Below, piece by piece: positions 53,034 to 64,000 of a stretch of DNA of 64,000 nt. This DNA comes from Chondrosia reniformis (taxonomy: Eukaryota > Porifera > Demospongiae > Chondrillida > Chondrillidae), in the NCBI GenBank assembly GCA_947172415.1, contig OX359200.1, forward strand, positions 3,536,501 to 3,600,500, written 5' to 3'. How positions within the stretch are numbered: position 1 is the first letter of the stretch; each line of letters starts with the position of its first letter. Both the position numbers and the translations under genes were made by a program. The notes below the pieces were generated by a model. It saw nothing but the letters and a program-made list of their open reading frames with translations, did no database searches and had not been told where the DNA came from.

Positions 53034-54670
53034 TTACATAAGTCTACCCTTAGGTCTTCTAGTAGTAACATTTCTTTGGAGGTGGGGTAACACAATATGG
53101 GGTAACACAAGACAGTCCTTAAGCATACTAGCTACTTTTTGCTTATACTTGATTCTAACTAGAGGCTGCCGGGATAGGAAGGTTTTAAAGGTTGATTTTA
53201 GCTTAAAATATTTGTAACCCTGTTTAATAAGCCTACTGCATAACTGCAAACTTTTAGACTGAAAACTGGAGAAGTCACTACATATTCTGAAATACCTAAT
53301 TAGTTGTGAAATAAAGACACCATAGGCTGGGGTATTAGGAATATTACTATCTAAGTGGGGGAAATTTACTATATAAAAGTTAAAGTCCTCTCGCTTATCA
53401 TATACTTTAGTGATAAATTGATTGTTAGTAATGGTTATATCTAAGTCTAAAAAGGGGGATTTCTTAGGGCTGGCATTTGTCTTTTTAAGAATAAGTTCTT
53501 TGGGGTAAATATCACTAATTGACAGTTCAAAATCCTTGTTGTTAATACATAAAAGTCAGTACCCATGGGATACCTACACATTGCTTAAATACAGAACCGT
53601 CTACACATACATAAATGTTGTCAATAAGGTAGTTAAAGAGCTCTACTAAATGAACAGCTGTGACTGCTTTATTGGAGACATTGTTAGACCAAAAGGCTTT
53701 ATCCTGACAGACTTCTATATATTGGGACTTCCTACAGGTATAGGCACTATGAATAAGGTTAGTAATCTTGTAGGTTATGGGGGATCGCTGTATATAAGGT
53801 AGAAAAATCAAAACTAGCTAGCTGGGCTTTTCTAGTGGGTATAGACCTAAGACTATCTAAGACTTCTAGTGAGTTTTCTACTATCCAAAAGGCATTAACA
53901 CCAGTATTCCTGTATATACTTAGGCAGTATTCTCTAAAATGTTTGAGAATTAGTCTGAGTGCCGAATTTAGAAATCTAGAAAGGGGTTTGGTAGTACATT
54001 TGTGAGAGGCGGCTATGAATCTGTAGCTGTAAGGGTCCTTATGTAGCTTAGGCATCCAGTAAAAAGAGGGAAGGTTACACCAGTTTGGTTTAGGTTCTAA
54101 GTTCTCTAGTTTTAAGACATCTATGTGTTTCCTAATTAACTGTTGGGGTTCAACTGTACACGTAGCATAAGTGGAGGTACTGCCTAGTTCTTTATTAATA
54201 ATTTGTCTATAGTAGGACTTACATATAAATATTATATTATTAGAGGCCTTATCGGCAGGGGCTATAACATACTTATTGTGTAGGTCTGCTAAGAATTTCT
54301 TAATTTTAGGACAAGTAAGGGTCTTCTTGGCTACTGAGGATTTGGTATACAATTTAGACAACTTAGAGATCCTATCATTAATTTTCTTAAGTACAGCATT
54401 TTCCCACTCACTAAATACAGAAGTAGATACATTTTCTCTACGGGCCCAGGTAATCTTATATTTTCTAAGACCTTCCTTACACATTTTTAAAGCAGTTGCC
54501 CAATTAAAGTTATTAGGTTCTCTAAATTTTGGTCCTTTCTTAAGAAGTTTTCTAAGTTTTGGGTTACTAACAATACGTAGGTCACCTGTTAAAACATGGC
54601 CTAGGGGCTTGTAAATGAAGGGGGACTTGTGACACTCACATGGTTTGGGTTTTCTAAAGACATCTGACTT
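53034..54670 (-). pseudogene. Penelope-related reverse transcriptase, YxDD region deleted
   Basis: The legible frame starts near 54670 (FSPASKSDVFRKPKPCECHK), continues through GHVLTGDLRIVSN and LLKKGPKFREP, and then the open stretch 54484-53759 with WMPKLHKDPYSY and FDFSTLYTAI (motif A). After a frameshift near 53760-53780 comes the region leading to motif B (CVGIP then MGTD in another frame, near 53570). Directly after this the sequence jumps to NNKDFELSISDIYPKEL, so about 60 codons that should contain the catalytic YxDD are missing. The rest (FLDLDITI, PAYGVFISQLIRYFRIC) remains readable to about 53034. I recognise the family from memory of cnidarian proteins. Confidence 0.75.
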
Positions 54671-54964
54671 AGAGGCTGGTGAAAAGTTAAAGATTTGAGG
54701 TCCTATTGGTTGGGTATGCTTATATACTACTCATGGGGGCTCTTTATTTTGTATAAAGAGTGGGACAGTTTCTAACACTCACTTTTGGTTTAAGATACTA
54801 GGGAGGCCTATTTTTTCCACACCTTTATTATGAAACACGATTTTAAGAAACCCTTCTGGACTTGTCGTTTTCGTTGGGTGTTTGGGAAGGCTGGCTGAAG
54901 CGCGTGCTTCAATAACGTCTTTAATCATTAGCATAAGTCTAAGCGGAAAAGGTTTTTCTGGAGT

Positions 54965-57773
54965 ATATGTACTAGTTGTGTGAAATTGTTATGTGTACTA
55001 ATAATATGTTGTAGTTGTATGTAGTTATCATATGTACTAGTTATATGTATTAGTTGTATGTACTAGTTGTATGTACTAGGTGTGTGTACTATTAACAAAC
55101 TATATTTACTAAGTTTATGTACTAGTTGTATGTTGTAGTGGTAAGTACTAGTAATTAGTTGCATGTACTGGTTATTTGTAATAATTGTATGAACTAATTG
55201 TATGTACTAGTGTATACATTAGTAATAATCTGTATTTACTAATTCTGTGTACTAGTTGTAGGTACTAGTTGTATGTATATAATTATATGTACTAGTTGTA
55301 TATACTAGTTGTGTAACATTGTTTTATGTACTAGTTATAAGTACTAGTTGTAGGAACTAGCTGTATGTACTAGTTGTATGTTTTAGTTGTATATATGTAC
55401 TAGTAACTAGTTGCATGTACTAGTTGTATGAACTAGTTCTCTCTATGAGCTTTAAGTACTAGTTGCAGGAAATTGATGTATTTACTGATTTTATGTACTA
55501 GTTGTATGTACTAGCTGTATATACTAGTTATAGGTCCTAGTTGTATGTACTAGTTGTATGAAATAGCTGTATGTACTAGTTATATGCACTAGTGTTATAT
55601 AATAGTTGTATATACTAGTTGTATGTACTGGTAACTAGTTGTATGTACTAGCTGCGTGTACTAGTTATATGTAGTTATATATACTACTTGTATGTACTAT
55701 ATAGTTGTGTGGAGTTTTTGTATACTAGTTAAATTTGTAGCTACTAGTTTTATGTAGTAGTTGAATGTACTAATAACTAAATGTGTGTAGTAATTGTATG
55801 TACTAGTTGTATGTTCTAGTTGTATATACTAGTTGTATGTACTAGCTGTATGTACTAGTTGTATGTACTAATTGTATATACTAGTTGTATGTACTAGTAA
55901 ATGGTTGCCTGTACTAGTTATATGTACTAGTTGTATGTCATAATTGTATGTTCTAGTTGTATGTACTAGTAAGTAGTTGCATGTACTAGTTATATGTACT
56001 TGTTGTATGTAATAGCTGTATGTTATATATATTAGTTGTATGTACTTTTTCTTTGTACTAGTTGTATGTTTTAGTAACTAGTTATATGTACTAGTTGTAT
56101 AAAATAGTTCTATGTCATAGTTTTATATACGAGCTGTATGTACTATTTGTATGCACTAGTTCTATGTACTAGTTCTATGTACTTGTTGTATATATGTTCT
56201 AGTAAGTAGTTGTATGTACTAGTTATATGTACTAAGTGTATGTACCAGCTGTATGGACTAGTGCATGTACTAATTGTATGAACTAGTTGTATGTACTAGT
56301 AACTATCAGAATATACTAGTTGTATGTACTAGTTGTTTGAACTAGTTGTATGTAGTTATATGTACTACTTGTATGTACTAGTTGTGTGTATTTTTCGTAT
56401 GTACTAGTAACTAGATGTATGTACTTGTTGTATGTACATGTTGAATGTTCTAGTTGTATGTGCTAGTTGTATGTACTTGCTGTATATGTGTTCTAGTAAG
56501 TAGTGGATGCACTAGTTATATGTACTAGTTGAATGAACTAGATGTATGTACTAGTTGAATGTACAAATTTTATGTACGAGTAGTATGTACTAGTAGTTAG
56601 TTATATGAACTAATTGTATGTACTAATTGTGTGTAATTGTTGTATGTATTACTTATATTTACTAGTTGTAGTTTCTAGTTGTATGTACTAGTTGAATGTA
56701 GTAGTAACTAGTAGTATGTACTACTTGTATGTTCTTGTTATATGTACTAGTAGTATGGACTAGTTGTATATACTAGTTGTATGTACTAGTTGTGTGTAAT
56801 TGTGCTATGTACTAGTTATATGTACAAGTTTTCTGTACTAATTGTATATACTAGTAACTTGTTGTATGTTCTGGTTGTATGTACTTGTAACTGGATGTAT
56901 GTCCTGGTTGTATGTACTAGTTGTATGTACTAGTTGTAAGTAATTATATGTACTAGTTGCATTGACTATTTTGGTGAAATTGTGGTATGTACTAGTTATA
57001 TGTATTTGTTGTATGTACTAGTTGTATGTAATAATTGTATGTACCAGATGTATATACTAGGTGTCAGAACTAGGAACAATCAGTATTTACTAGTTGTTGG
57101 GACTAGTTGTATGTACTTGTTGTATGTAGTAGTTGTATGTCCTAATTGTAGGTACTAGTTGTAAGTACTAGTAAGTAGTTGCATGTACTGGTTATATGTA
57201 ACCGTTGTATGAACTAGTTGTATGTACCAGGTGTATGTACTAGTAACAATCTGTATTTACTAATTGTATGTACTAGTTGTATGTACTAGTTGTATGTAAC
57301 AAGGTGTACTAGTTTTATGTGCTAGTTGTGTTAAATTGTTGTGTGTATTAGTTATATGTACTAGTTGTATGTACTTGCTGTATGTACTAGTTATATGTAC
57401 TAGTTGTATGCACTAGTAACTAGATGTGTGTACTAGATGTATGTACTAGTACTATGTATATATTAGTTTTATGTACTAGTTGTGTGAAATTGATGTATGT
57501 ACTAGTTATATGTATTAGTTGTATGTACTAACTGTATGTACTAGTTATATGTACTAGTTGTATGAACTAGTCACTAGAAGTCTGTACTAGTTGTATGTAT
57601 TGTACTATATATATATTAGTTTCATGTTCTAGTTATGTCAAATTGATATATGTACTAGTTATATGTACTCATTGTATGGACTAGCTATATGTACTAGTTA
57701 TATGTATTAGTTGTATGTACTAGTTGTATGTAATAGTTGTATGTCCTAGTTGTATGTTCTAGTTGTCTCTAAT
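54965..57773 (+). repeat. 13-bp satellite, block 17
   Basis: Satellite with long stretches similar to blocks 2 and 10 (for example ATTAACAAACTATATTTACTA near 55094, also at 2748, 59053 and 60137). Confidence 0.94.
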
Positions 57774-58130
57774 TGGGGCGCCGCAAGGGCGCCTATATTG
57801 TTTTCAGAAATTATGTTAACGTATGGCTTCCTGTTCGTAGTTTTGTAAATATATACATATATATACCTTTGAAAAAATGGCAGATGTTCGGGGAGATTTC
57901 ATTTTCTAGTTTTCTCTTCCTTTGGGTAGAAAATTGAACGAACAAAATGTACTTAAAAACCATCATTACTAAAACAATGTAAACATAAAGCTTGTGCAAA
58001 AATTGACGGCCAACAAGAGTCGAGCTGAAATCAGTTTACCGGATATCCATGAGAACCAATCAAAAATTTCGACTTTACTCCGGGTCACCTAAGGCCCCAG
58101 GAGTTTTTTAAACTCGAACTCCTTGTTTTT
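57774..58130 (+). repeat. Dispersed repeat A, copy 4
   Basis: Complete copy: GGCGCC-GCAAG-GGCGCC hairpin at the start, GAGTTTTTTAAACTCGAACT at the end. The left flank, GTTGTATGTTCTAGTTGTCTC, is shared with copies 2 and 5. Confidence 0.86.
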
Positions 58131-61100
58131 GAATCTATTAATTTTAATTACTATTTGTAGTTACTAGTTGTAAGTATTAGTTTTATGTAGTAGTAACTAG
58201 TTGTATGTACTACTTGTATGTACTCTTTTAAAGTACTAGTTGTGTGTACTCGTTCTATGTACTAGTTTAATGTATTAATTGTACGAACCTGTTGTATAGG
58301 TGTTCTAGTTTGTAGTTTTTTGCATTAGTTAAATGAACTAGTTGTATTTACTAGATGTATGTACTAGTTGTATGTAGTAATTGTATGTAGTAGTGGTATC
58401 TGCTAGTAGTTAGTTGCATGTACTAGTTATATGAACTAGTTGTATGTACTAGTTGTATGTACTAGGTGTATGTACTAGTTGTATTTACTAGTTGTATGTA
58501 CTAGTTGTTTTTACTAGCTGTATGTAGGAGTTATATTTACTAGTTGTAGTTACTAATTGTATGTACTAGTTGTATGTACTAGTAACTAGATATATGCACT
58601 AGTTGTATGTAGTAGTTGTATGTACTAATGGTATGTACTAGTTGTAAGTACTAATAAGTAGTTGCATGTACTAGTTATATGTACTAGTTGAATGTACTAG
58701 CTGTGTGTACTAGTTATGTGTACTAGTTGGATATACTAACTGTATGTACTAGTTGGATTATACTAGTAACCTGTTGTATTTACTAATTGTATGAACTAGT
58801 TCTATGTATTAGTTTTATGTACTAATTTTGTGAAATTGATGTATGGACTATTTGTATGTACTAGTTGTATGTACTAGTAACTAGTTGCATATACTAGTTG
58901 TATGTAGTTTTATGTAAATAGTTTTATGTATATACTAGTTGTGTGTAATTGTTCTATGTACTAGTTATATATGGTAGTTGTATGTAGTTATCATATGTAC
59001 TAGTTATATGTATTAGTTGTATGTACTAGTTGTATGTACTAGGTGTGTGTACTATTAACAAACTATATTTACTAAGTTTATGTACTAGTTGTAGGTAGTA
59101 GTGGTAAGTACTAGTAATTAGTTGCATGTACTGGTTATTTGTAATAATTGTATGAACTAGTTGTATGTACTAGTGTATGCATTAGTAATAATCTGTTTTT
59201 ACTAATTCTGTGTACTAGTTGTAGGTAGTAGTTGTATGTATATAATTAAATGTACTAGTTGTATATACTAGTTGTTTGACATTGTTTTATGTACTAGTTA
59301 TAAGTACTAGTTGTAGGTACTAGCTGTATGTACTAGTTATATGTAGTAGTTATATGTACTAGTTGTATGTATTAGTTGTATATATGTACTAGTAACTAGT
59401 TGTATGTACTAGTTGTGTGTACCAGTTCACTGTATTTGTTTTAAGTACTAGTTGCAGGAAATTGATGTATTTACTAGTTTTATGTACTAGTTGTATGTAG
59501 TAATTGTATGTAGTAGTGGTATCTGCTAGTAATTAGTTGCATGTACTAGTTATAAGAACTAGTTGTATGTACTAGTTGTATGTTCTAGGTGTATGTACTA
59601 GTTGTATTTACTAGTTGTATGTAGTAGTTGTTTTTACTAGCTGTATGTAGGAGTTATATTAACTAGTTGAAGTTACTAATTGTATGTACTAGTTGTATGT
59701 ACTAGTAACTAGATATATGCACTAGTTGTCTGTAGTAGTTGTATGTACTAATGGTATGTACTAGTTGTAAGTACTAATAAGTAGTTGCATGTACTAGTTA
59801 TATGTACTAGTTGGATATACTAACTGTATGTACTAGTTGGATTATACTAGTAACCTGTTGTATTTACTAATTGTATGAACTAGTTCTATGTATTAGTTTT
59901 ATGTACTAATTTTGTGAAATTGATGTATGGACTATTTGTATGTACTAGTTGTATGTACTAGTAACTAGTTGCATATACTAGTTGTATGTAGTTTTATGTA
60001 AATAGTTTTATGTATATACTAGTTGTGTGTAATTGTTCTATGTACTAGTTATATATGGTAGTTGTATGTAGTTATCATATGTACTAGTTATATGTATTAG
60101 TTGTATGTACTAGTTGTATGTACTAGGTGTGTGTACTATTAACAAACTATATTTACTAAGTTTATGTACTAGTTGTAGGTAGTAGTGGTAAGTACTAGTA
60201 ATTAGTTGCATGTACTGGTTATTTGTAATAATTGTATGAACTAGTTGTATGTACTAGTGTATGCATTAGTAATAATCTGTTTTTACTAATTCTGTGTACT
60301 AGTTGTAGGTAGTAGTTGTATGTATATAATTAAATGTACTAGTTGTATATACTAGTTGTTTGACATTGTTTTATGTACTAGTTATAAGTACTAGTTGTAG
60401 GTACTAGCTGTATGTACTAGTTATATGTAGTAGTTATATGTACTAGTTATATGTATTAGTTGTATATATGTACTAGTAACTAGTTGTATGTACTAGTTGT
60501 GTGTACTAGTACACTGTATTTGTTTTAAGTACTAGTTGCAGGAAATTGATGTATTTACTAGTTTTATGTACTAGTTGTATGTACTAGCTGTATATACTAG
60601 TTATAGGTCATAGTTGTATGTACTAGTTGTATGTACTAGTTGTAGGAAATAGCTGTATATACTAGTTATATGTAGTAGTTGTATATAATAGTTGTATGTA
60701 TTAGTTGTAAGTACTTGTTGTATGGACTAGTTGTTTGTACGATTTGTATGTACTAGTTGTATGTACTAGTTGCACGTACCAGTTTTATGGACTAGTTGTT
60801 TGTACGATTTGTATGTACTAGTTGTATGTACTAGTTGCACGTACCAGTTTTATGGACTAGTATTATGTACGAGTTGTATGTACTAGTTGTTTGTACTAGT
60901 TCTATGTACTAGTTGTATATATGTTCTAGTAAGTAGTTGTATGTACTAGTTATATGTACTAATTGTATGTACTAGCTGTATGGACTAGTGTATGTACAAA
61001 ATGTATATACTAGTTGTATGTACTAGTATCTAGATGTATGTATTAGTTGTATGTAGTATATAGTTGTATGGACTCGTTGTATGTACTAGTGCTCTGTAGT

Positions 61101-62870
61101 AGTTGTATATATGGTCTAGTAAGTAGTTGTATGTACTAGTTGTATGTACTAGCTGTATGTACTAGTTGTATATAATAGTTGTATGTATTAGTTGTACGTA
61201 CTTGTTGTATGGACTAATTGTTTGTACGATTTGTATGTACTAGTTGTATGTACTAGTTGCACGTACCAGTTTTATGGACTAGTTGTATGTACGAGTTGTA
61301 TGTACTAGTTGTTTGAACTAGTTGTATGTAGTTATATGTACTACTTGTATGTACTAGTTGTGTGTATTCTTCATATGTACTAGTAACTAGATGTATGTAC
61401 TAGTTGAATGTTCTAGTTGTATGTGCTAGTTGTATGTACTTGTTGAATGTACCAGTTTTACATACTAGGTGTACATACCAGTAACTAGTTGTATGTACTA
61501 GTTCTATGTAATAGTTTTTTGTATAAGCTGTATGTACTAGTTGTTTTTACTAGTTTTATATACTAGTAGTTTGAACTAGTTGTATATAGTTATATGTATT
61601 AATTGTATGTACCAGTTGTGTGGAATGTTTGTATTTACTAGTTATATTTACTTGTTGTAGTTACTAGTTCTATGTACTAGTTATATGAACTAATTGTATG
61701 TACTAATTGTGTGTAATTGTTGTATGTATTACTTATATTTACTAGTTGTAGTTACTAGTTGTATGTACTACTTGTATGTATTTGTTGTATGGACTAGTTG
61801 TGTGTAATTGTTCTATGTATATACTAGTTATATGTACCAGTTGTCTGTACTAATTGTATATACTAGTAACTAGTTGTATGTGCTGGTTGTATGTACTAGT
61901 TCTATGTACCAGTTTTTTATTCTATGATGTATGTACTAGTTGTATGTAGTTATAGGTACTACTGGTATGTTGTAGGTGTGTGTATTTTTTGTATTCTAGT
62001 TATATTAACTAGTTGTAGTTACTAGATTAATGAACTAGTTGTATGTTCTGGTTGTTTGTACTAGTAACTGGATGAATGTTCTGGTTGTATGTACTAGTTG
62101 TATGTACTAGTTGTAAATAATTATATTTAATAATTGTATTTACTATTTGTGTGAAATTGTCGTATGCACCAGTAAGATGTATACAACAAGTATGTAACAA
62201 TTGTATGTACCAGATGTATATACTAAGTGTAAGAACTAGTAACAATCAGTATTTACTATTTGAAGGGACTAGTTGTATACACTTGTTGTATGTAGTAGTT
62301 GTATGTCCTAATTGTACGTACTAGTTGTAAGTACTAGTGAGTAGTTGCATGTACTGGTTATATGTAACAGTTGTATGAACTAGTTGTATGTACCAGGTGT
62401 ATGTACTAGTAACAATCTGGATTTACTAATTGTATGTACTAGTTGTATGTAATAATATGTACTAGATTTATGTGCTAGTAGTGTTAAATTGTTGTATGTA
62501 TTAGTTATATGTACTAGTTGTATGTACTAGCTGTATGTACTAGTTATATGTACTATTAACTAGAGGTATGTACTAGTTGTATGTACTAATACTATGTATA
62601 TATTAGTTTTATGTACTAGTTGTGTGAAATTGATGTATGTACTAGTTATATGTGTACTAGCTATATGTACTAGTTATATGTACTAGTTGTATGTACTAGT
62701 TGTATGTACTAGTTGTATGTACTAGTTGTGTGAATTTTTTATATGCACTAATTGTATGTATATACTAACTGTATGTACTAGCTGTATGATCTAGTTGTAT
62801 GTACTAGTTGTAATTACTAGTTATATGTACTAGTTGTATGTGCTAGTTGTATGTTCTCGTTGTCTCTAAT
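58131..62870 (+). repeat. 13-bp satellite, block 18, with 1.1-kb tandem duplication
   Basis: Contains a tandem duplication: 58376-59498 is repeated at 59499-60581, the second copy ~40 bp shorter. Near 60724-60860 a 65-bp (5 x 13) unit with TTTGTACGATTTGTATG is duplicated and appears again near 61212. The 62027-62245 minus frame is satellite read in reverse, not a gene. Confidence 0.94.
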
Positions 62871-63222
62871 TGGGGCGCCGCAAGGGCGCCTATATTGTTT
62901 TCAGAAATTATGTTAACGTATGGCTTCCTATTCTTAGTTTTGTAAATATATACATATATCTGTTAAAAAATGCGGATATTCGGGTAGCTTTCATTTTCTA
63001 GCTTCCTCTTCCTTAGGGTAGAACATTGAACGAACGAAATGGACTTAAAAACCATCCTTACTAAAACAATGTAACATAAAGCTTGTGCAAAAATTGACGG
63101 CCAACAAGAGTCGATCTGAAATCAGTTTACCGGATATCCATGAGAACCAGTCAAGTGTTTGGAGTTAATTCAGGGTTGGCTAGGCCCCCAGGAGTTTTTT
63201 AAACTCGAACTCCTTGTTTTTG
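62871..63222 (+). repeat. Dispersed repeat A, copy 5
   Basis: Complete copy, collinear with copy 4, with flanks TATGTTCTCGTTGTCTCTAA as in copy 1. Confidence 0.86.
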
Positions 63223-64000
63223 TATCTACTAATTTTAATTACTATTGGTAGTCCCTAGTTGTATGTATTAGTTGTATGTAGTAGTAACTAGTTGTATGTA
63301 CTACTTGTATGTACTCTTTGAATGTACTAGTTGTATATACTCGTTCTATGGACTAGTTGAATGTACTAGTTTTATGTACTAGTTGTACGAGCTTGTTGTA
63401 TAGGTGTTCTAATATGTAGTTTTTTGCAATAGTTATATGAACTAGTTGTATGTACTAGATGTATGTACTAGTTGTATGTACTACTAGTTGTATGTACTAG
63501 GTGTATGTACTAGTTGTTTTTACTAGCTGTATGTAGTAGTTATAATAACTAGTTGTAGTTACTAATTGTATGTACTAGTTGTATGTACTAGTGACTATAT
63601 ATATGCACCAGTTGTATGTAGTAGTTGTATTTACTAATGGTATGTACTAGTTGTAAGTACTAGTACGTAGTTGCATGTACTAGTTATATGTAATAGTTGT
63701 ATGAACTAGTTGTAGGTACTAGATGTAGGTACTAGTAACAATCTGTATTTACTAATTATATATACCAGTTGAATGTATATACTAGTTTTAAGTAATAATA
63801 TGAACTAGTTGTATGTACTAGCTGTGTGAAATTGTTGTATGTACTAGTTATATATACTAGTTGTGTGAAATTGTTGTATGAACTAGTTATATGTACTAGT
63901 TGTATTTACTAGTTATATGTACTACCTGTATGTACTAGTTGTGTGAAATTTGTGTATGAACTAGTTATATTTACTAGATGTAGTTACAAGTTGTATGTAC
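63223..64000 (+). repeat. 13-bp satellite, block 19
   Basis: Satellite to the window end. It parallels 5215-5960 after repeat A copy 2, including the final TTTACTAGATGTAGTTACAAG at 63970-63990. That string is the site where the truncated LINE inserted at 5961. Confidence 0.93.

Larger units (their letters stand above)
52591..54964 (-). mobile_element. Decayed Penelope-related retroelement
   Basis: A non-satellite island of about 2.4 kb. The minus strand encodes pieces of an RT protein family common in cnidarian genomes (GHVLTGDLRIVSN / WMPKLHKDPYSYRFI / FDFSTLYTAIPH motifs), then ~400 bp of 3' sequence with a degenerate hammerhead. The upstream ~290 bp have no clear coding content. No GIY-YIG domain is visible. 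Confidence 0.75.

Overview
This window looks like repeat-dominated, AT-rich nuclear DNA from an animal, most likely a marine invertebrate. A sponge or cnidarian would fit the element families present, but I cannot fix the phylum. I see no convincing single-copy host gene, rRNA gene or tRNA gene. Every substantial open reading frame belongs to a transposable element. Between them lies a degenerate tandem repeat with a 13-bp unit (consensus TACTAGTTGTATG), which makes up well over half of the window. Because 13 is not a multiple of 3, this satellite produces many short spurious reading frames.

Layout, left to right. 1-1196: non-satellite DNA with a 114-bp-armed inverted repeat. 1197-35935: satellite interrupted by a 345-bp dispersed repeat (repeat A), a 5'-truncated R2-like LINE tail (5962-6450), an island with imperfect terminal repeats (7178-8191), a nearly intact Ty3/Gypsy LTR retrotransposon on the minus strand (8224-14062), several copies of a roughly 430-bp pogo-like MITE, a head-to-head array of retrozyme-like units with hammerhead ribozymes (17583-18938), and a full-length R2-like LINE (27742-32103) whose 5' end folds as an HDV-like ribozyme. 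35936-39450: a second, decayed hammerhead-bearing unit and a 31-bp minisatellite. 39459-46525: a Helitron encoding an N-terminal protein with a 2A ribosome-skipping motif, a Rep nuclease, a PIF1-type helicase and a C-terminal OTU-like domain, broken by two stops and one frameshift. 47742-49253: a compact palindrome, then a Penelope-like element (RT plus GIY-YIG) folded back on its own 3' end, with hammerhead-like motifs. 49310-49580: satellite in the opposite orientation. 52591-54964: a decayed RT of a Penelope-related family, with the catalytic YxDD region deleted and a degenerate hammerhead downstream. The remainder is satellite with three more repeat-A or MITE insertions and a 1.1-kb tandem duplication.

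How the parts relate. The most interesting theme is self-cleaving RNA. Intact type I hammerheads sit in 358-360-bp tandem units that have no coding capacity. A diverged relative with the same hairpin plan lies at 36.1 kb. The RT relic at 53 kb carries a decayed hammerhead with a similar stem III/cleavage segment, which makes that RT family a candidate donor of the mobilising enzyme. An HDV-like fold at the LINE 5' end and hammerhead-like motifs in the Penelope element add two more ribozyme contexts. The second theme is the satellite: MITE and repeat-A copies share identical satellite flanks, so they were amplified with it by duplication rather than by repeated transposition.
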